Origin: Symbiodinium natans
Taxonomy: Eukaryota; Sar; Dinophyceae; Suessiales; Symbiodiniaceae
Assembly (NCBI GenBank): GCA_905221605.1
Contig: CAJNDS010000030.1
Coordinates: forward strand, 186,803 to 250,802
Length of the DNA stretch: 64,000 nt
Reading direction: 5' to 3'
Part shown: positions 21,257 through 32,395 of the stretch, piece after piece
Layout: each line of letters opens with the position of its first letter
Position numbering within the stretch: the stretch's first letter is position 1
The notes under the pieces: generated by a model
Seen by the model: the letters and a program-made list of their open reading frames with translations, nothing else
Databases searched by the model: none
Told to the model about the DNA's origin: nothing
Program-made: the position numbers and the translations under genes

Positions 21257-21384
21257 GAAGCAGGCTGAGATGAAGCAAGAGCCTGGCGATGCACCGGCTC
21301 GTGAAGCCAAGCCGGCTCAGGAGAGCGTTCGGGAATCAGCGAAGAAGGCGCCAACGCAGGCGCCGTCCCGTGAGCCATGGAGCC
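21257..21384 (+). CDS. Candidate exon, Lys/Ala/Pro/Glu-rich
   Basis: It starts after ACTAAG with one base completing a codon, then KQAEMKQEPGDAPAREAK, PAQESVRESAKKAPTQAPSR. Long open GC-rich frame ending at the edge of a TTTAGGG array (21388-21459). It looks like a disordered linker. Confidence 0.55.
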
Positions 21385-21469
21385 TTGGGTTTAGGGTTTA
21401 GGGTTTAGGGTTTAGGGTTTAGGGTTTAGGGTTTAGGGTTTAGGGTTTAGGGTTTAGGGCCCCGAAAAC

Positions 21470-22425
21470 ACCCTAAACCCCCCAAACCCTAAACTCTATT
21501 TCCACCCACCCTAAACCCTATTCCCACCCTATTCCCAAGCCATAAGCCCTAAAAGGCCTGGACCCCAGAGCAAGAAGGTCGAGCGGCGATGTAAAGGAGT
21601 TCATTTAGGGGTTTAGGGTTTAGGGTGCAGGGTTTAGGGTTTTAGGGGTTCAGGGTTGAGGTTTGTCCAGGGCTCGGGGACGGAGGTATCCTTGGTCGCT
21701 CCTTTTTTGAGGGAGGTCCCATCCCCTTATGGGTTTCCAACAATTCGGGGTCCCTCTCAAAGATCCCCTCCGCTTTCCTGCCCCCCTCCTCTCCATGAAG
21801 CCTTTGGGATGGAAATCATTCCCGGAGAGGGAGAGGGTAGGATCGGGCCAGGAAAAGTATGTTCCGTGCAGCCTTTGCCTTATACCCTCAGTTGCTACCC
21901 GGCCTGGGTCCTTTGGAGAGTGGTGGAGTTCAGCCCCTACGGCTGTGGCTTGCTTCAGGACCACTGGAGTGGTGCCTTATGTACACGGGGGAACGATCCT
22001 CTCAAGAAGAGAATGCCCTAAAGCCGAGTACCAAATCCTGTGGTGGTGTTTTGCATGGGGGGCGTGGGGGGGGGGTTACGCCCCCACAGCCAAAAATCGC
22101 ACCACCTGTAAGGTAATTACCCCCTAGTGAGGCCCCTGCCTGATGGTGGGAAAACAGGGCGATGGTGGCCTGGGAAAAGTAACTTCGCACCAAATGTGCC
22201 TTCACGAGACAGGCCGCCGCCCCCCCCCCCCCCCTCCCCCCACAACCCTGGGTGTGGCGCCATTTCCACATGGCATTTACGTACTGCCACTGCCAGGCGA
22301 GACGTCCCACCCTCAACCCTATACCCTACACTCGACACCCTAAACCCTAGGCCCTAAACCCTCAACCCTCAACCCTCAACCCTAAACCCTAAACCCTAAA
22401 CCCTAAACCCTAAACCCAGACCAAG
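21470..22425. other. Unique region without supported exon, then CCCTAAA tract
   Basis: The region 21,660-22,310 is non-telomeric and has several overlapping open frames on both strands, none with splice or domain support. It includes long C-runs (for example near 22,215). CCCTCAA/CCCTAAA run at 22350-22417. Confidence 0.5.
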
Positions 22426-22501
22426 CTCCGCCCTCTCCCAGCATCTCCTGGCAAGATACTGGAGCAGACGGTACAGAAGGCAGCCCTTGCTGATCTGAAA
22501 G
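22426..22501 (+). CDS. Candidate exon with strong GTAAGC donor
   Basis: Reads LRPLPASPGKILEQTVQK, then AALADLK, and ends at G|GTAAGC. It is 76 nt after ACCAAG. CCCTAAA lies upstream and TTTAGGG (22,590-22,670) downstream. Confidence 0.55.
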
Positions 22502-23646
22502 GTAAGCTGGACGCGAAGAAGGCACGCGGAAGGGTTTAGGAGTTCAAGTTTCATCCGTTGTTAGATGTTTTGGGTTTTGGGTACAAAGGGTTTAGGGTTT
22601 AGGGTTTAGGGTTTAGGGTTTAGGGTTTAGGGTTTAGGGTTTAGGGTTTCGCGTTTAGGGTTTAGGGTTTAGCTAGCCTCCTCACGCACCCAAACATGAC
22701 AATGAGGGAGGATTTGGGTTTAGGGTTTGGAGTTTCGGGTTTAGGGTTTTGGGTTTCGGGTTTAGGGTTTAGGGTTGAGGGTTTCGGGTTAAGGGTTTAG
22801 GGTTTGTTGAGGGACTGTTTGACCCAGGGTTCGCGTTTATTTTGGGGTGTAGGAGCTTAGGGCTTATGACTCTGGGAGTTGGGGAGTTTGGGGGTTTAGG
22901 GGAGTTTAGGACCTTTAGGAGTTTTGGGCTTCGTGTTTAGGAGTTTGGAATTTCAGGGTTTGGGAGATTAGGGCTTGGAGTTTCGGGGCTTGAAAAGGGG
23001 GGTGGAGGGGGTTGGGGTTCCCTAGACTCCTAGACCCTAAACCCGAAACCCGAAACCCTAAACCCTAAACCCTAAACTCTAAACCCTGAAGCCTGAACCC
23101 TGAACCCTGAACCGAAACCCGAAACCCCAAACCCTAACGGATTCGAGGCGGGGAAACCAAGCAGTCTCAATGCAAGCCTCTGACGCCCACGTGGTCCGAG
23201 GTGAATATTGAGACGCGTGTTGTATAAGTACCGGTGAGTAGTCCTTTCCGGGTGCCGCCGCAGTGCTCTCAACCCGAAACCAGCCCTAAGCCCTAAACCC
23301 AAAGAACCCTAAAGCCTAAACCCTAAACTCTAAACCCTAAACCCTAAACCCTAAACCCTAAGCCCTAAACCCAAAGAACCCTAAAGCACAAAGCCCCTAA
23401 CTTCTAAAACAAGCTGTGGTGTGGTCAGCTGCATAGTGCATGGCGCGAGCTTACACATGTCCCTAGATCAACCTCAGCCTCTTGGCCGAAACTTCTCCCG
23501 ACCTTGTATCATTGAAGAGCCCCAAACCGTAGACCCTCCGCCCTAAGCCCAAGTTCCTCTACAAGCCTTAGCCCGAAGCCCGAAGCCCGAAGCCCGAAGC
23601 CCTGAGCCCTGAGATTTAAATGGGACCCGAACCCCAGTTTTCGAAG
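22502..23646. repeat. TTTAGGG tracts, degenerate G-rich then C-rich text
   Basis: TTTAGGG at 22588-22670 and diffuse TTTAGGG/TTTCGGG text to 22990; CCCTAAA/CCCTGAA text at 23,030-23,130 and 23,280-23,400; CCCGAAG units at 23570-23610. No exon supported. Confidence 0.7.
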
Positions 23647-23686
23647 GCCGAGAGCAAGAAGAAGGCGAAGGGGAAGGCCATGGGCA
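23647..23686 (+). CDS. Candidate exon AESKKKAKGKAM
   Basis: After TTCGAAG the frame reads AESKKKAKGKAM, then a possible GC donor. Lys-rich like neighbouring exons. Confidence 0.4.
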
Positions 23687-24074
23687 GCCTTGGGGGGAGT
23701 CCACTTTGCGGTTTTAGGGGTTTTTAAGGGTTTTTAAGGGTGGTAGAGGGTTTTGGAGGGTTTTAGAGGGTTTTTAGGGGGTTTTAGAGGGTTTCGGAGG
23801 GTTTTAGAGGGTTTTAGAGGGCTTTAGGGTTTAGGGAAACAAGAGTTTAGGGTTTTAGGGTTTGGGACAGTATGTGCAGTTGTGTACAGAGGCCAAACCC
23901 TAAATCCTATGCCCTAAACCATAAATCCTAACCCACGACTGATGGGCCCTCAGCTTCAAGCAAGCCCCTTTCCGCCTCAGCCCGCTAAACGAAGCCCTAG
24001 GGTTTAGGGTTTATGGTTTAGGGTTTAGGGTTGAGGGTCCTGGACCCCCGAAACTTTCATACCGGCAGCCTCAG

Positions 24075-24131
24075 CGCGCCGGAACGCGAGGCTTCGCAGC
24101 CAAAGCAGCCAGACGACCAAGCCTCCGCGCT
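24075..24131 (+). CDS. APEREASQPKQP exon, copy 1
   Basis: After CCTCAG it reads APEREASQPKQPDDQASA with a GC donor (CT|GCGTTT). Near-identical to exons at 25037 and 27102: a duplicated exon of a Gln/Pro/Ala-rich, probably disordered, segment. Confidence 0.6.
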
Positions 24132-24158
24132 GCGTTTAATTTCGGGGTTGGAATACTG

Positions 24159-24269
24159 GGTTCTCGAGTACTCTACTTTAATACTTATTTTTGGTTCTGG
24201 GTTCCTATTCTAGCTACTTGTACCCAAAAAGCATATGCTTTCTTCCAGGGTCTACTCCAAGGTAGGGAA
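24159..24269. mobile_element. Dispersed repeat, copy 2 (GGTTCTGGGTTCC family)
   Basis: Pairs with 15849-15960 along its whole length (see there). It begins about 27 bases downstream of the exon end. Confidence 0.5.
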
Positions 24270-25036
24270 CACTACTAGTATTCCCTTATGGTCCCTTTGT
24301 AGTTATACAAACGATATTCTACTCATTAAGGCCCCTATGTTGGGGCTTTTAGGGGCTTTCGGAGTTTTGAGGGCTTTTTGGTTTGTTTTTGTTTAGGGCT
24401 TTGGGGTCTGGGGTTTTGAGGGCTTGTGGGTTGCTTGGAGGGTTTTTTTAGGGCTGTTTTGCGGGTTTATCTCCGGTTTTGGAGGTGTTTGGGGGTTTGG
24501 GGGGGCTTCGGGTTGACACGGGGGCTTTACGTAGGGTTTATCTGACAGTATAGGGCTTCGAAATCGATGTCTCAAGGCTTGCTTTTGCAGGGTTTACCAG
24601 GGTTCTTCAGGGCCTATATGATCTCTTCTCTGAATTCCGGTCCCTTTCTGGGGTCCTTATGTTAAGGGCTTAGGGTTTAGGGTTTAGGTTTCGGGTTTAG
24701 GGTGCCCCAGAAGGCACCATAATTTAGAGAAGTGACCATATAGAAAGGCCTAGGAAGTTGCATGAAGCCCTAGACCCTATAGACCCCAAAGTTTAGGGTT
24801 TAGGGTTTAAGTAAACCCTAGACCCCAGAAAAGCCCACAAGCCTTTGGAACTTGCCGGATTGGCCGGCCACAGGAACTTCTGGGTGACATAGTTGGGGTT
24901 AGGGTTAGGCCCTAGACAAGCTCCCCCAAGAGCCCTGAACCCCTAAACCCCCCTATCACCCCCGAACCCCTACAAGGGGGTTCAGGGTTTAGGGTTTAGG
25001 GTCCTAGACCCCTAAACCGTCAGACTGCAACCTCAG

Positions 25037-25093
25037 CGCGCCGGAACGCGAGGCCTCACAGCCAAAGCAGCCGGCCAAAGATGCCTCCGAGCA
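25037..25093 (+). CDS. APEREASQPKQP exon, copy 2
   Basis: Reads APEREASQPKQPAKDASE and ends at CA|GCGTTT (GC donor). Homology with copies 1 and 3 begins at least 9 bases upstream of the acceptor. Confidence 0.6.
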
Positions 25094-25228
25094 GCGTTTG
25101 GGGTTTTTAGGGGTTTTGGGGGCTTTGGGGCTTTTGGGGCCTTGTACGGGGGTTTACCTAGGGTTCACAGGATTTGTTGTTTCATACGGGTCTCGTAAGG
25201 TAAATGAATGTCTAGAGGTTTGCTTATA

Positions 25229-25310
25229 GGCTAATAGTCCTTAATCGGGATTTTAGCACCCCCCACTATAATCCCGTTTACGAACGTTAGTATAAGAGGT
25301 AACATCCCAA
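25229..25310. mobile_element. TTGGGATGTTCCCC-family element, left end missing
   Basis: Inner text TAGTCCTTAATCGGGATT and right arm ACGTTAGTATAAGAGG, TAACATCCCAA match the intact copy at 59898-59980. The outer left arm is absent. Confidence 0.5.
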
Positions 25311-25317
25311 ATTATAA

Positions 25318-25452
25318 TCCCTAAACCCTAAACCCTAAACCCTAAACCCTGAACCCTAAACCCTAAACCCTAAGCCCTAAACCCTAAACCCTAAACCCTA
25401 AACCCTAAACCCTAAACCCTAAACCCTAAACCCTAAACCCTAAACCCTAAAC
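25318..25452. repeat. CCCTAAA array
   Basis: About 19 CCCTAAA units. The following 25,455-25,530 (after CCCTTCAG) is GC-rich and could be an Arg-rich exon, but no frame is clearly better than the others. Confidence 0.85.
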
Positions 25453-25678
25453 TGAAGATCGGCCCCCCTTCAGGCAAGGGGCCGGTCGCAGCAGGCGCCT
25501 GCGGACAGTAGGGGAAGGCAGGAAGGCGAGCAGTAGGTCCTTGGACCGGAAGGTCCACGTGGCAATCGAAAAGGCCACTCCCGTTAATCAATATAATGAT
25601 AGCCCTAAACCCAGGGCCCTTGGATGCCGAGGGGGCTTGCCATCCTTTTGAAATTTGGGTCGGGGCTTAAATTTAGGG

Positions 25679-25745
25679 GTCCCCCGCCAGAGCACCCCCA
25701 CCAAAGCACCCCCGCCAGAGCACCCCCGCCAGAGCATCCCGCCAG
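25679..25745. repeat. 15-base tandem repeat CCCCCGCCAGAGCAC
   Basis: Four copies plus a partial one, unrelated to the telomeric unit. Next to an AT-rich unique stretch (25,750-25,845). Confidence 0.8.
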
Positions 25746-25859
25746 TTCAGTTGGGATTTAGATTTTTTTTGGAAAACGGAGGTTCACCCAAAACCATCGT
25801 TTTTCAATATTAAAAAATCGCATTTTTACTACGGGTCCGGCCAAATCCTGGGCCAGGGC

Positions 25860-26050
25860 CTTTAGAGTTTAGGATTCAGGGCCTTTAGGGTTTAGGATTC
25901 AGGGCCTTGAAGGTTTAGGATTGAGGGCCTTTAGGGTTTAGGATTTAGGATTCAGGGCCTTTAGGGTTTAGGGTTCAAGGCCTTTAGAGTTTAGGATTCA
26001 GGGGCTTTAGGGTTTAGGGTTTAGGGCCTTCAGGGTTTAGGGTTCAAGGC
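25860..26050. repeat. 23-base repeat built on TTTAGGGTTTAGGATTC
   Basis: About eight imperfect copies of GGGCCTTTAGGGTTTAGGAT plus TCA: another higher-order unit containing a telomeric heptamer. Confidence 0.75.
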
Positions 26051-26094
26051 CTTCGCCCCGTAAAGGGCCTTACGGCCCGCAAGGGGCTTTGAGG

Positions 26095-26281
26095 CTTGTA
26101 ACGGTCATTCGTAGGGAAGCCCCCCCCCCCCCCCCCCCCCCCGATTCCAGGGCATTCCAAAATTAAGGATTTGGACCCTAAATTAAGGGTTGGAACGGTC
26201 ATTCGTAGGGAAGCCCCTCCCCCCCCCCGATTCCAGGGCATTCCAAAATTAAGGATTTGGACCCTAAATTAAGGGTTGTGG
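26095..26281. repeat. 94-bp direct tandem duplication with C-tract
   Basis: ACGGTCATTCGTAGGGAAGC starts at 26101 and again at 26195, followed in both by a C-run, GATTCCAGGGCATTCC and AAATTAAGGGTTG. The C-run length differs (long in copy 1, shorter in copy 2). Confidence 0.85.
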
Positions 26282-26432
26282 CCTGAAATGTGCTCCCCCC
26301 TTGCTAGGGGGGTTGGGGGGTAGATATGACCCTAAACCCGGCCAAGGTTTGTAATTTGGGTTGGGAGGGTGGGACTTCGGCTACTGCGCCGACCCCCCTT
26401 CCACTTTATGGGGGGGTCTAGGCGCACTAGCA

Positions 26433-26720
26433 TGGCAAACCCTAAACCCTAAACCCTAAACCCTAAACCCTAAACCCAAAACCCCAAACCCTAAACCCCA
26501 AACCCTAAGGCCCTAAGCCCTAAACCCCAAACCCTAAACCCTAAACCCTAAACCCTAAGCCCTAAGCCCTAAGCCCTAAGCCCTAAACCCTAAACCCTGA
26601 ACCCTAAACCCTAAACCCTAAACCCTAAACCCTAAAGCCTAAACCCTAAACCCTAAACCCTAAACCCTAAGCCCTAAACCCTAAACCCTAAACCCTGAAC
26701 CCTAAACCCTAAACCCTAAG
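26433..26720. repeat. CCCTAAA array with CCCTAAG and CCCCAAA variants
   Basis: About 40 units, ending directly before the next exon candidate. Confidence 0.9.
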
Positions 26721-26726
26721 TCCAAG

Positions 26727-26812
26727 AAGACGTTGGACCAGACTCAGACCAACACGTGAGGGTGGACGCGAGCCAGCGCTTCCAGCGTGAACGGGTGGAG
26801 CTCCAGCTTGGG
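26727..26812 (+). CDS. Candidate exon with amphipathic C-terminal helix
   Basis: After TCCAAG the frame reads DVGPDSDQHVRVDASQ, RFQRERVELQLG and runs into TTTAGGG-type text. Splice ends uncertain. Confidence 0.4.
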
Positions 26813-27101
26813 TTTAGGGTGTCGGGTTTAGGGTTTAGGGTTTAGGGTTAGTACATCGACGAGTGGCTCGAGGGTTTCTTTTTCTCTGAGCGGAAGAGGC
26901 GGCATTGCCTGGTTTGCGAACTCTTTCGCCTTGTAGTTGGCGGGCTGGAGCGAACAGGCCCTAAACCCCTAAACGTTCCCATAACTCTAAACATGACTCT
27001 AACACCCCTATACCCAAAAACCTGGGCCACCAAAACCCCTAAACCCCGAACCCCCCTCAAGCCCCTCAGACCCTAAAACCCCAGCCCCTAAACCACCATA
27101 G

Positions 27102-27158
27102 CGCACCGGGACGCGAGGCCTCACAGCCAAAGCAGCCGGCCAAAGAGGCCTCCGAGCG
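27102..27158 (+). CDS. APEREASQPKQP exon, copy 3
   Basis: Reads APGREASQPKQPAKEASE and ends at CG|GCGCTT (GC donor). One Glu-to-Gly change against copies 1 and 2. Confidence 0.6.
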
Positions 27159-27550
27159 GCGCTTTGGGTTTTGGGGGGCTTTTGGGCTTTTCAGGTTTTT
27201 TTTTGTGTACCTTCTTTCAACGGTTTTAGGGTTTGCAAAGGCTTTAAAGGATTGAGGCTGTCAGCGTAGGGCTTTTTGGGGGCAGATACATGTCCAAAGG
27301 CTAAATACATGCCGAAAGCTTTGCTTATACGCTTATAGGTTTCCCAGAAAGGCCTAGATGAAGGTTAATGAAGGCCTGAACGGCGAACCCCACAAAAGAT
27401 GATAAAGACTTCAGAAACCCATGAAAGCTTCTCGAGTAGTTGAGGCTAGGGCTTCTGGTTGTCTAGGGTTGAGGGTTTAGGGCTTAGGGTTCAGGGTTTC
27501 CTTAAATTCCCCTTTCAAAAGGTTGCAACAACCCCTACAACCCCTAAATC

Positions 27551-27830
27551 CCTCAACTAAACCCTAAACCCTAAACCCTAAACCCTAAACCCTAAACCCT
27601 AAACCCTAAACCCTAAACCCTAAACCCTAAACCCTAAACCCTAAACCCTAAACCCTAAACCCTAAACCCTAAACCCTAACCCGAAACCCTAAACCCTAAA
27701 CCCTAAACCCTAAACCCTAAACCCTAAACCCTAAACCCTAAACCCTAAACCCTAAACCCTAAACCCTAAACCCTAAACCCTAAACCCTAAACCCTAAACC
27801 CTAAACCCTAAACCCTAAAACCCTCAACAT
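27551..27830. repeat. Long CCCTAAA array
   Basis: About 39 near-perfect units with a single CCCGAAA-type interruption near 27680. Confidence 0.95.
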
Positions 27831-27852
27831 GATGATCCCGAAACCCCATGAG

Positions 27853-27890
27853 GCTCCCAAGAAGAAGCCAGCGCAGGCTTCAAAGGCCGG
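27853..27890 (+). CDS. Candidate exon APKKKPAQASKA
   Basis: After CCATGAG the frame reads APKKKPAQASKA with a possible donor at the G-rich end. CCCTAAA upstream, TTTAGGG (27,950-28,000) downstream. Confidence 0.45.
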
Positions 27891-29758
27891 TGGGGGGTTA
27901 CCAGAGCACAGCCTCGTAATTAGTAGGACTGGTTGAGGGTTTTAGGTTTAGGGTTTGGGGTTTAGGCTTTAGGGTCTAGGGTTTAGGGTTTAGGGGGGGT
28001 GTGGCCTACGGTTAGGGTCTGGAGGACTTTAGGGTTTTGGGCTTTAGGGTTGAAGGAGGAGGGGGCGCTGAGTCGTGTGAAGGGTTCAGGGCTCTGCTCC
28101 ATGTACCCCTAAACCCTAAACCCTAAACCCTAAACCCTAAACCCTAAACCCTAACCCCCTAAACCCCTAAACCCCTAAACCCCTAAACCCCTAAACCCCT
28201 AAACCCCTAAACCCTAAACCCTAAACCCCTAAACCCCTAAACCCCTAAACCCCTAAACCCCTAAACCCCTAAACCCCTAAACCCCTAAACCCCTAAACCC
28301 CTAAACCCCTAAACCCTAAACCCTAAACCCAAACCCCCCCCAAAAACCCCAAACCCAAACCCTAAACCCTAAACCCTAAACCCTAAACCCTAAACCCTAA
28401 ACCCTAAACCCTAAACCCTAAACCCTAAACCCTAAACCCTAAACCCTTTTAGGGTTTGGAGCCAGGGTACCCTGATCCCCTTTTGCTTAGGTTTAGGGTT
28501 TTGGATTTAGGGTTTAGGGCTTAGGTGCCCTTGCAAGCGCCTTTAAACCAAACACAGGCACCCTTCTTATTCCTCGGTGGCTCCTGGGTCTAGATAAGCC
28601 CCCGACCCCTAAACGGCGATTTTGATAAACACGTCACCCAGCACCTGCCAACCAAATAGGTGATGGGGTTTGGGTAGTTTCATTGTTGTGATGTCTCATA
28701 GTGTGCGCCAACTCATCCTAGAAATCTTTCCAACCTAAACCCTAACTGCAAACCCTAAACCCTAAACCCTAAACCCTAAACCCTAAACCCTAAACCCTAA
28801 ACCCTAAACCCTAAACCCTAAACCCTAAACCCTAAACACTAAACCCCCTAAACCCCCTAAACCCTAAACCCTAAACCCTAAACCCTAAACCCTAAACCCT
28901 AAACCCTAAACCCTAAACCCTAACCCTAAACCCTAAACCCTAAACCCTAAACCCTAAACCCTAAACCCTAAACCCTAAACCCTAAACCCTAAACCCTAAA
29001 CCCTAAACCCTAAACCCTAAGCCCTAAACCCTAAACCCTAAGCCCTAAACCCCAAACCGCCTAAAGGCCCAAGAGTACAAGCCCCTGAAGGGCCCCCCCC
29101 CCCCCCCCCCAAGGCCCCTGGAGGACGGGACGCCCTTGGGCTCCAACTTTTCTCGACGGGCCTGCTCGCAACCCTAATTTAGGATTTAGGGTTTAGGGTT
29201 TAGGGTTTAGGGCTTAGGGTTACCCGAAACCCCAAACCCTAAACCCCTGACCCGCATGACCTGGTTGGACAGGGGTCCTCTTCGAGCACTTCGGCCATCG
29301 CCTTAGTCATCCACCAAGGGTTTAGGTGTTCAGCTCAGCCCCAAACATTTGTTTTTTGGTTAGGGTTTAGGGTTTAGAGTTTACGGTTTAGGGTGTAGGG
29401 TCAGAGTGACCTAGGGAGAGGATCTAGACCCTAAACCTTAAAAACTCCCTGAGCCCTAAACCCTAGAAAGCCCAGAGCCGTAACCCTTACACCCACACCC
29501 AACTTGCCCCAAAAGTGCCTCTTTGCAGGGCCTCACGAGAAGTTCGATGACTTGGGGCTTTACACAAACCCTAAACCCTAAACCCTAAACCCTAAACCCT
29601 AAACCCTAAACCCTAAACCCTAAACCCTAAACCCTAAACCCTAAACCCTAAACCCTAAACCCTACACCCTAAACCCTATACCCCAAGCATAGATAATGGA
29701 ACTTTGAAGCCGACGAAGAAGCCACACCCCCTGAACCTCCAAACCTCCAAGTCCTTTC

Positions 29759-29855
29759 ACTTAGCAGACCAGTGGTACCCTCTACTCTTGTTTTGGTTCT
29801 GGGTTCCCTGATAAGCTAACCAACCCCCAGGTAAGGTGGCTACTGCGCTGCCAAG
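29759..29855. mobile_element. MITE-like element, CTTGGTAGCCCAG family, diverged
   Basis: Left ACTTAGCAGACCAGTGGTAC, right GGTGGCTACTGCGCTGCCAA; inner GTTTTGGTTCTGGGTTCCCT is shared with 41702-41880. Confidence 0.55.
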
Positions 29856-29944
29856 AGACAAGAAGCCATGAAGTCCTTGAAGGGGATTTAGGGTTTGGGC
29901 TGTGGGGTTCAGGTTCTGGAGTTGAGGGCTTAGGGTTTCGGGGA

Positions 29945-30010
29945 GAGAGATATATATATATATAAATGAATATAAATAAACAAATATATATATATATATA
30001 TATATATTAT
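29945..30010. repeat. TA microsatellite
   Basis: TA dinucleotide runs interrupted by AAATGAATATAAATAAAC. A minus-strand open frame across it is a low-complexity artefact. Confidence 0.85.
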
Positions 30011-30641
30011 ATTGAATATGTAGCAAGAAAGGATTTAGGGAGAAAGCAAGAGCAGCTGCGGAATTCCCGTCACCCAGGATGAGAGCGATTCTTCCAAGCA
30101 AAGGCCCAGTGAGAAGAGGGTCCATGGGGCCAGAGGGTTTAGGGTTTAGGGTTTTGGGTTTAGGGTTTAGGGTTTAGGGTTAGGTTTAGGGTGTAGGGTA
30201 AGGGCGCAAAGGTTTATCAGGGCATTGATCAGGACCTCCTGGGTTTGAGGTTCGCGCTTAAGGTGTCAACCCTAAACTCCAAGCCCTAAGCCCTAAGCCC
30301 TAAACCCTAAACCCTCAATCCTGAACCCTAAACCCTAAACCCTAAACCCCCTGAAACCCTAAACCCTTTGGGCAGGGCTTAGTGGGGTTCAGGGGACACA
30401 GGCCATGGTGGCAGAGGCGGCCTTGTGCCTATAAGCCCTATATGCCCTCTATGCTCTGTGTGCTCTACATACCCTTTTCGACCCTATGTAGCCTACAGGG
30501 TTTAGGGTTTAGGTTTTAGGATTTAGGGGTTTAGGGGTTTAGGGGTTTAGGGGTTTAGGGTTTAGGGCTTGGAGTTTAGGGATTAGGGTATATGCCCTAT
30601 ACACCCGATAATACCCTGTATGCCCTATGCACTACATGCCC

Positions 30642-30694
30642 TGGGATGTCCCCCTTGTACCAACAGTCCTGAATAGGGATTATAGTGAACCCTA
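30642..30694. mobile_element. TTGGGATGTTCCCC-family element, left half only
   Basis: CTGGGATGTCCCCCTTGTAC then CAACAGTCCTGAATAGGGAT match the left half of the copy at 12839; the right arm is missing. Confidence 0.5.
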
Positions 30695-30975
30695 TGATGA
30701 ACCCTTTTAGGGTTTAGGGTTTACGGTTTAGGGTTTTAGGGTTTAGGGTTAGGGTTTAGGGTTTAGGGTTTCGAGGTCTTCCCAATTCCTCGCGCTTGCC
30801 ATGCTACAGCTTGAGCGCAGCTTCAAGGTTTGTTTAGGGTTTAGGGTTCCGAGGTTTGAGAAGCCCTGTGCAGGTCCCTAAACCCTAAACCCCAAACCCT
30901 AAACCCCAAACCCTAAACCCCAAACCCCAAACCCCAAACCCCAAACCCTAAACCCTAAACCCCAAACTCTCTCAG

Positions 30976-31218
30976 CAAGAAACCCGGCGCTTCTCCCGGA
31001 CAGCATATGGACCTTTCCGAGTTCCGAAGCTCAGGTAAGGCCTGGGCTCCAGGGTTTAGGGTTTGGGGTTTAGGGTTTAAGGTTTAGGGTTAGGCTTATG
31101 ACCTAGGGCTTCTCTTAAAACGAACACACCTGTGAGCCGGAGTATGGGCTCTTTCGGCAGGAAAGCTGCTGCGGACGCTGCCATCAAGATCACGAAGGCA
31201 GTGGAGACGGCCATGTAG
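30976..31218 (+). CDS. Last two exons of the Lys/Ala/Glu-rich gene (stop at 31,218)
   Basis: Exon 30976-31034 after CTCTCAG reads QETRRFSRTAYGPFRVPK then L, and ends AG|GTAAGG. Exon 31161-31218 after TTTCGGCAG starts with G, completing an Arg codon, then KAAADAAIKITKAVETAM and TAG. The phase agrees across the 126-bp intron (31035-31160), which itself holds a TTTAGGG tract. A TTTAGGG array follows the stop. It probably ends the gene whose exons are scattered upstream (inference). Confidence 0.65.
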
Positions 31219-32314
31219 GGTTTAGGGTTTAGGGTTTAGGGTTTAGGGTTTAGGGTGTAGGGTTTAGGGTTTAGGGTTTAGGGTTTAGGTTTAGGGCTTA
31301 GGGCTTAGGGCTTAGGGCTTAGGGCTTAGGGTTTAGTGTTTAGGGTTTGTGGTTTGTGTTTGTGGCGGACGGCACCCTAGAACCCCAAACCCACAGCCAG
31401 GGGTAAAATCATGTCCTTCTAGCCCCCCGGACGAAACACCCCTCGGTTGATTTGTACCCAAAGAGCTGAACCCTAAGGCCCACGAGTTTGGGGGTTCGGG
31501 TTTTCAAGAGCTAGTGAGTTTTCAAGAGCTACTGGGCCGAAATCGCAGTTTACAGTCGGGTTTAGGGGTTGGCCCTGCCAGCCCTTGCAACAATAGCCCG
31601 AGGCGGGAATTTGGAGTCAGGTGCACAGATTTGCGACCCCCCCAAACCCTAAATCCTAAACCCTAAAACCCTAAACCTCTAAACCCTAGACACTAAACCT
31701 CAAACCTTCAACCATAAACCCTCCAACACTCCCAACCCCCCCCAAAAAACAAATATAGCAATAATAATAATAATAAAAATAATAAACGAAAGAAAAATAA
31801 AAATAATAGTAATAGTAATAGTAATAGTAATAGTAATAGTAATAGTAATAGTAATAGTAATAGTAATAGTAATAGTATTAGTAATAGTAGTAGTAATAGT
31901 AATAGTACTAGTACTAGTAATAGGAATAGTAATAGTAATAGTAATAGTAATAGTAAAAATTTCTAATCATAATCATAATAATAGTAATAATAATGATAAT
32001 AATAATAATGATAATAATAATCATAAAAGAAATTCCAACGTTCCATGAGACAGCCGATCTGCTTTCCGTCACTGAAGGATCCCGTCCAGCGGGTCGCGGG
32101 GGAGCCCGGGGGGTTTTGGAGGCTTTAGGGCTTGAGGGTTTTTAGGGTTGTAGGGTTTAGGGTTTTAGGGTTTAGGGTTTCAGGGTTGGGGTGAGGATTG
32201 TAGGGTTTAGGGTTTGGGTTTTAGGGTGAAGTTCGTCCGTATAGAGTACGTAGTCAGGGCTTAGAAGTATAGATGGTCGGTTTGGTCTCGTGGCAAGGGA
32301 TGAAGGCTCGTACC
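31219..32314. repeat. TTTAGGG tract, unique island, TAATAG microsatellite
   Basis: TTTAGGG and CTTAGGG units run at 31217-31345. AT-rich (TAATAG)n at 31,800-31,955 is flanked by AATAAT runs to 32,030. Then GGG-rich text to 32,225. No gene seen. Confidence 0.8.
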
Positions 32315-32395
32315 CCTAAGGTTGTACCCCTAAAGGTTCCCCTGAATATACTCCTAATGTGGCCCTTATATTCCCCCTTCGGGTCCAATTGTAGG
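32315..32395. repeat. Dispersed repeat, copy 1 of 2
   Basis: GTACCCCTAAAGGTTCCCCT, GAATATACTCCTAATGTGGC, CCTTATATTCCC matches 47071-47120 (GTACCCCGAAGAGGTTCCCG, TTAATATACTCCTAGTATGG). Confidence 0.5.

Larger units (their letters stand above)
28103..30975. repeat. Gene-poor block of large telomeric arrays
   Basis: CCCTAAA at 28103-28150, CCCCTAAA octamers at 28150-28315, CCCTAAA at 28360-28448, 28748-29050 and 29566-29690; TTTAGGG tracts at 29185-29220, 30135-30195 and 30495-30590; CCCTAAA/CCCCAAA at 30865-30965. Unique islands between them contain short elements described separately but no supported exon. Confidence 0.8.

Noticed and set aside
21650-22343. Overlapping open frames of 66-132 codons on both strands
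   Set aside because: None has a recognisable domain, splice signals or matching phase with neighbouring exons; frames overlap on both strands.
29757-30125. 122-codon minus-strand frame
   Set aside because: It crosses a TA microsatellite and a MITE-like element; the hydrophobic Ile/Tyr run is microsatellite translation.
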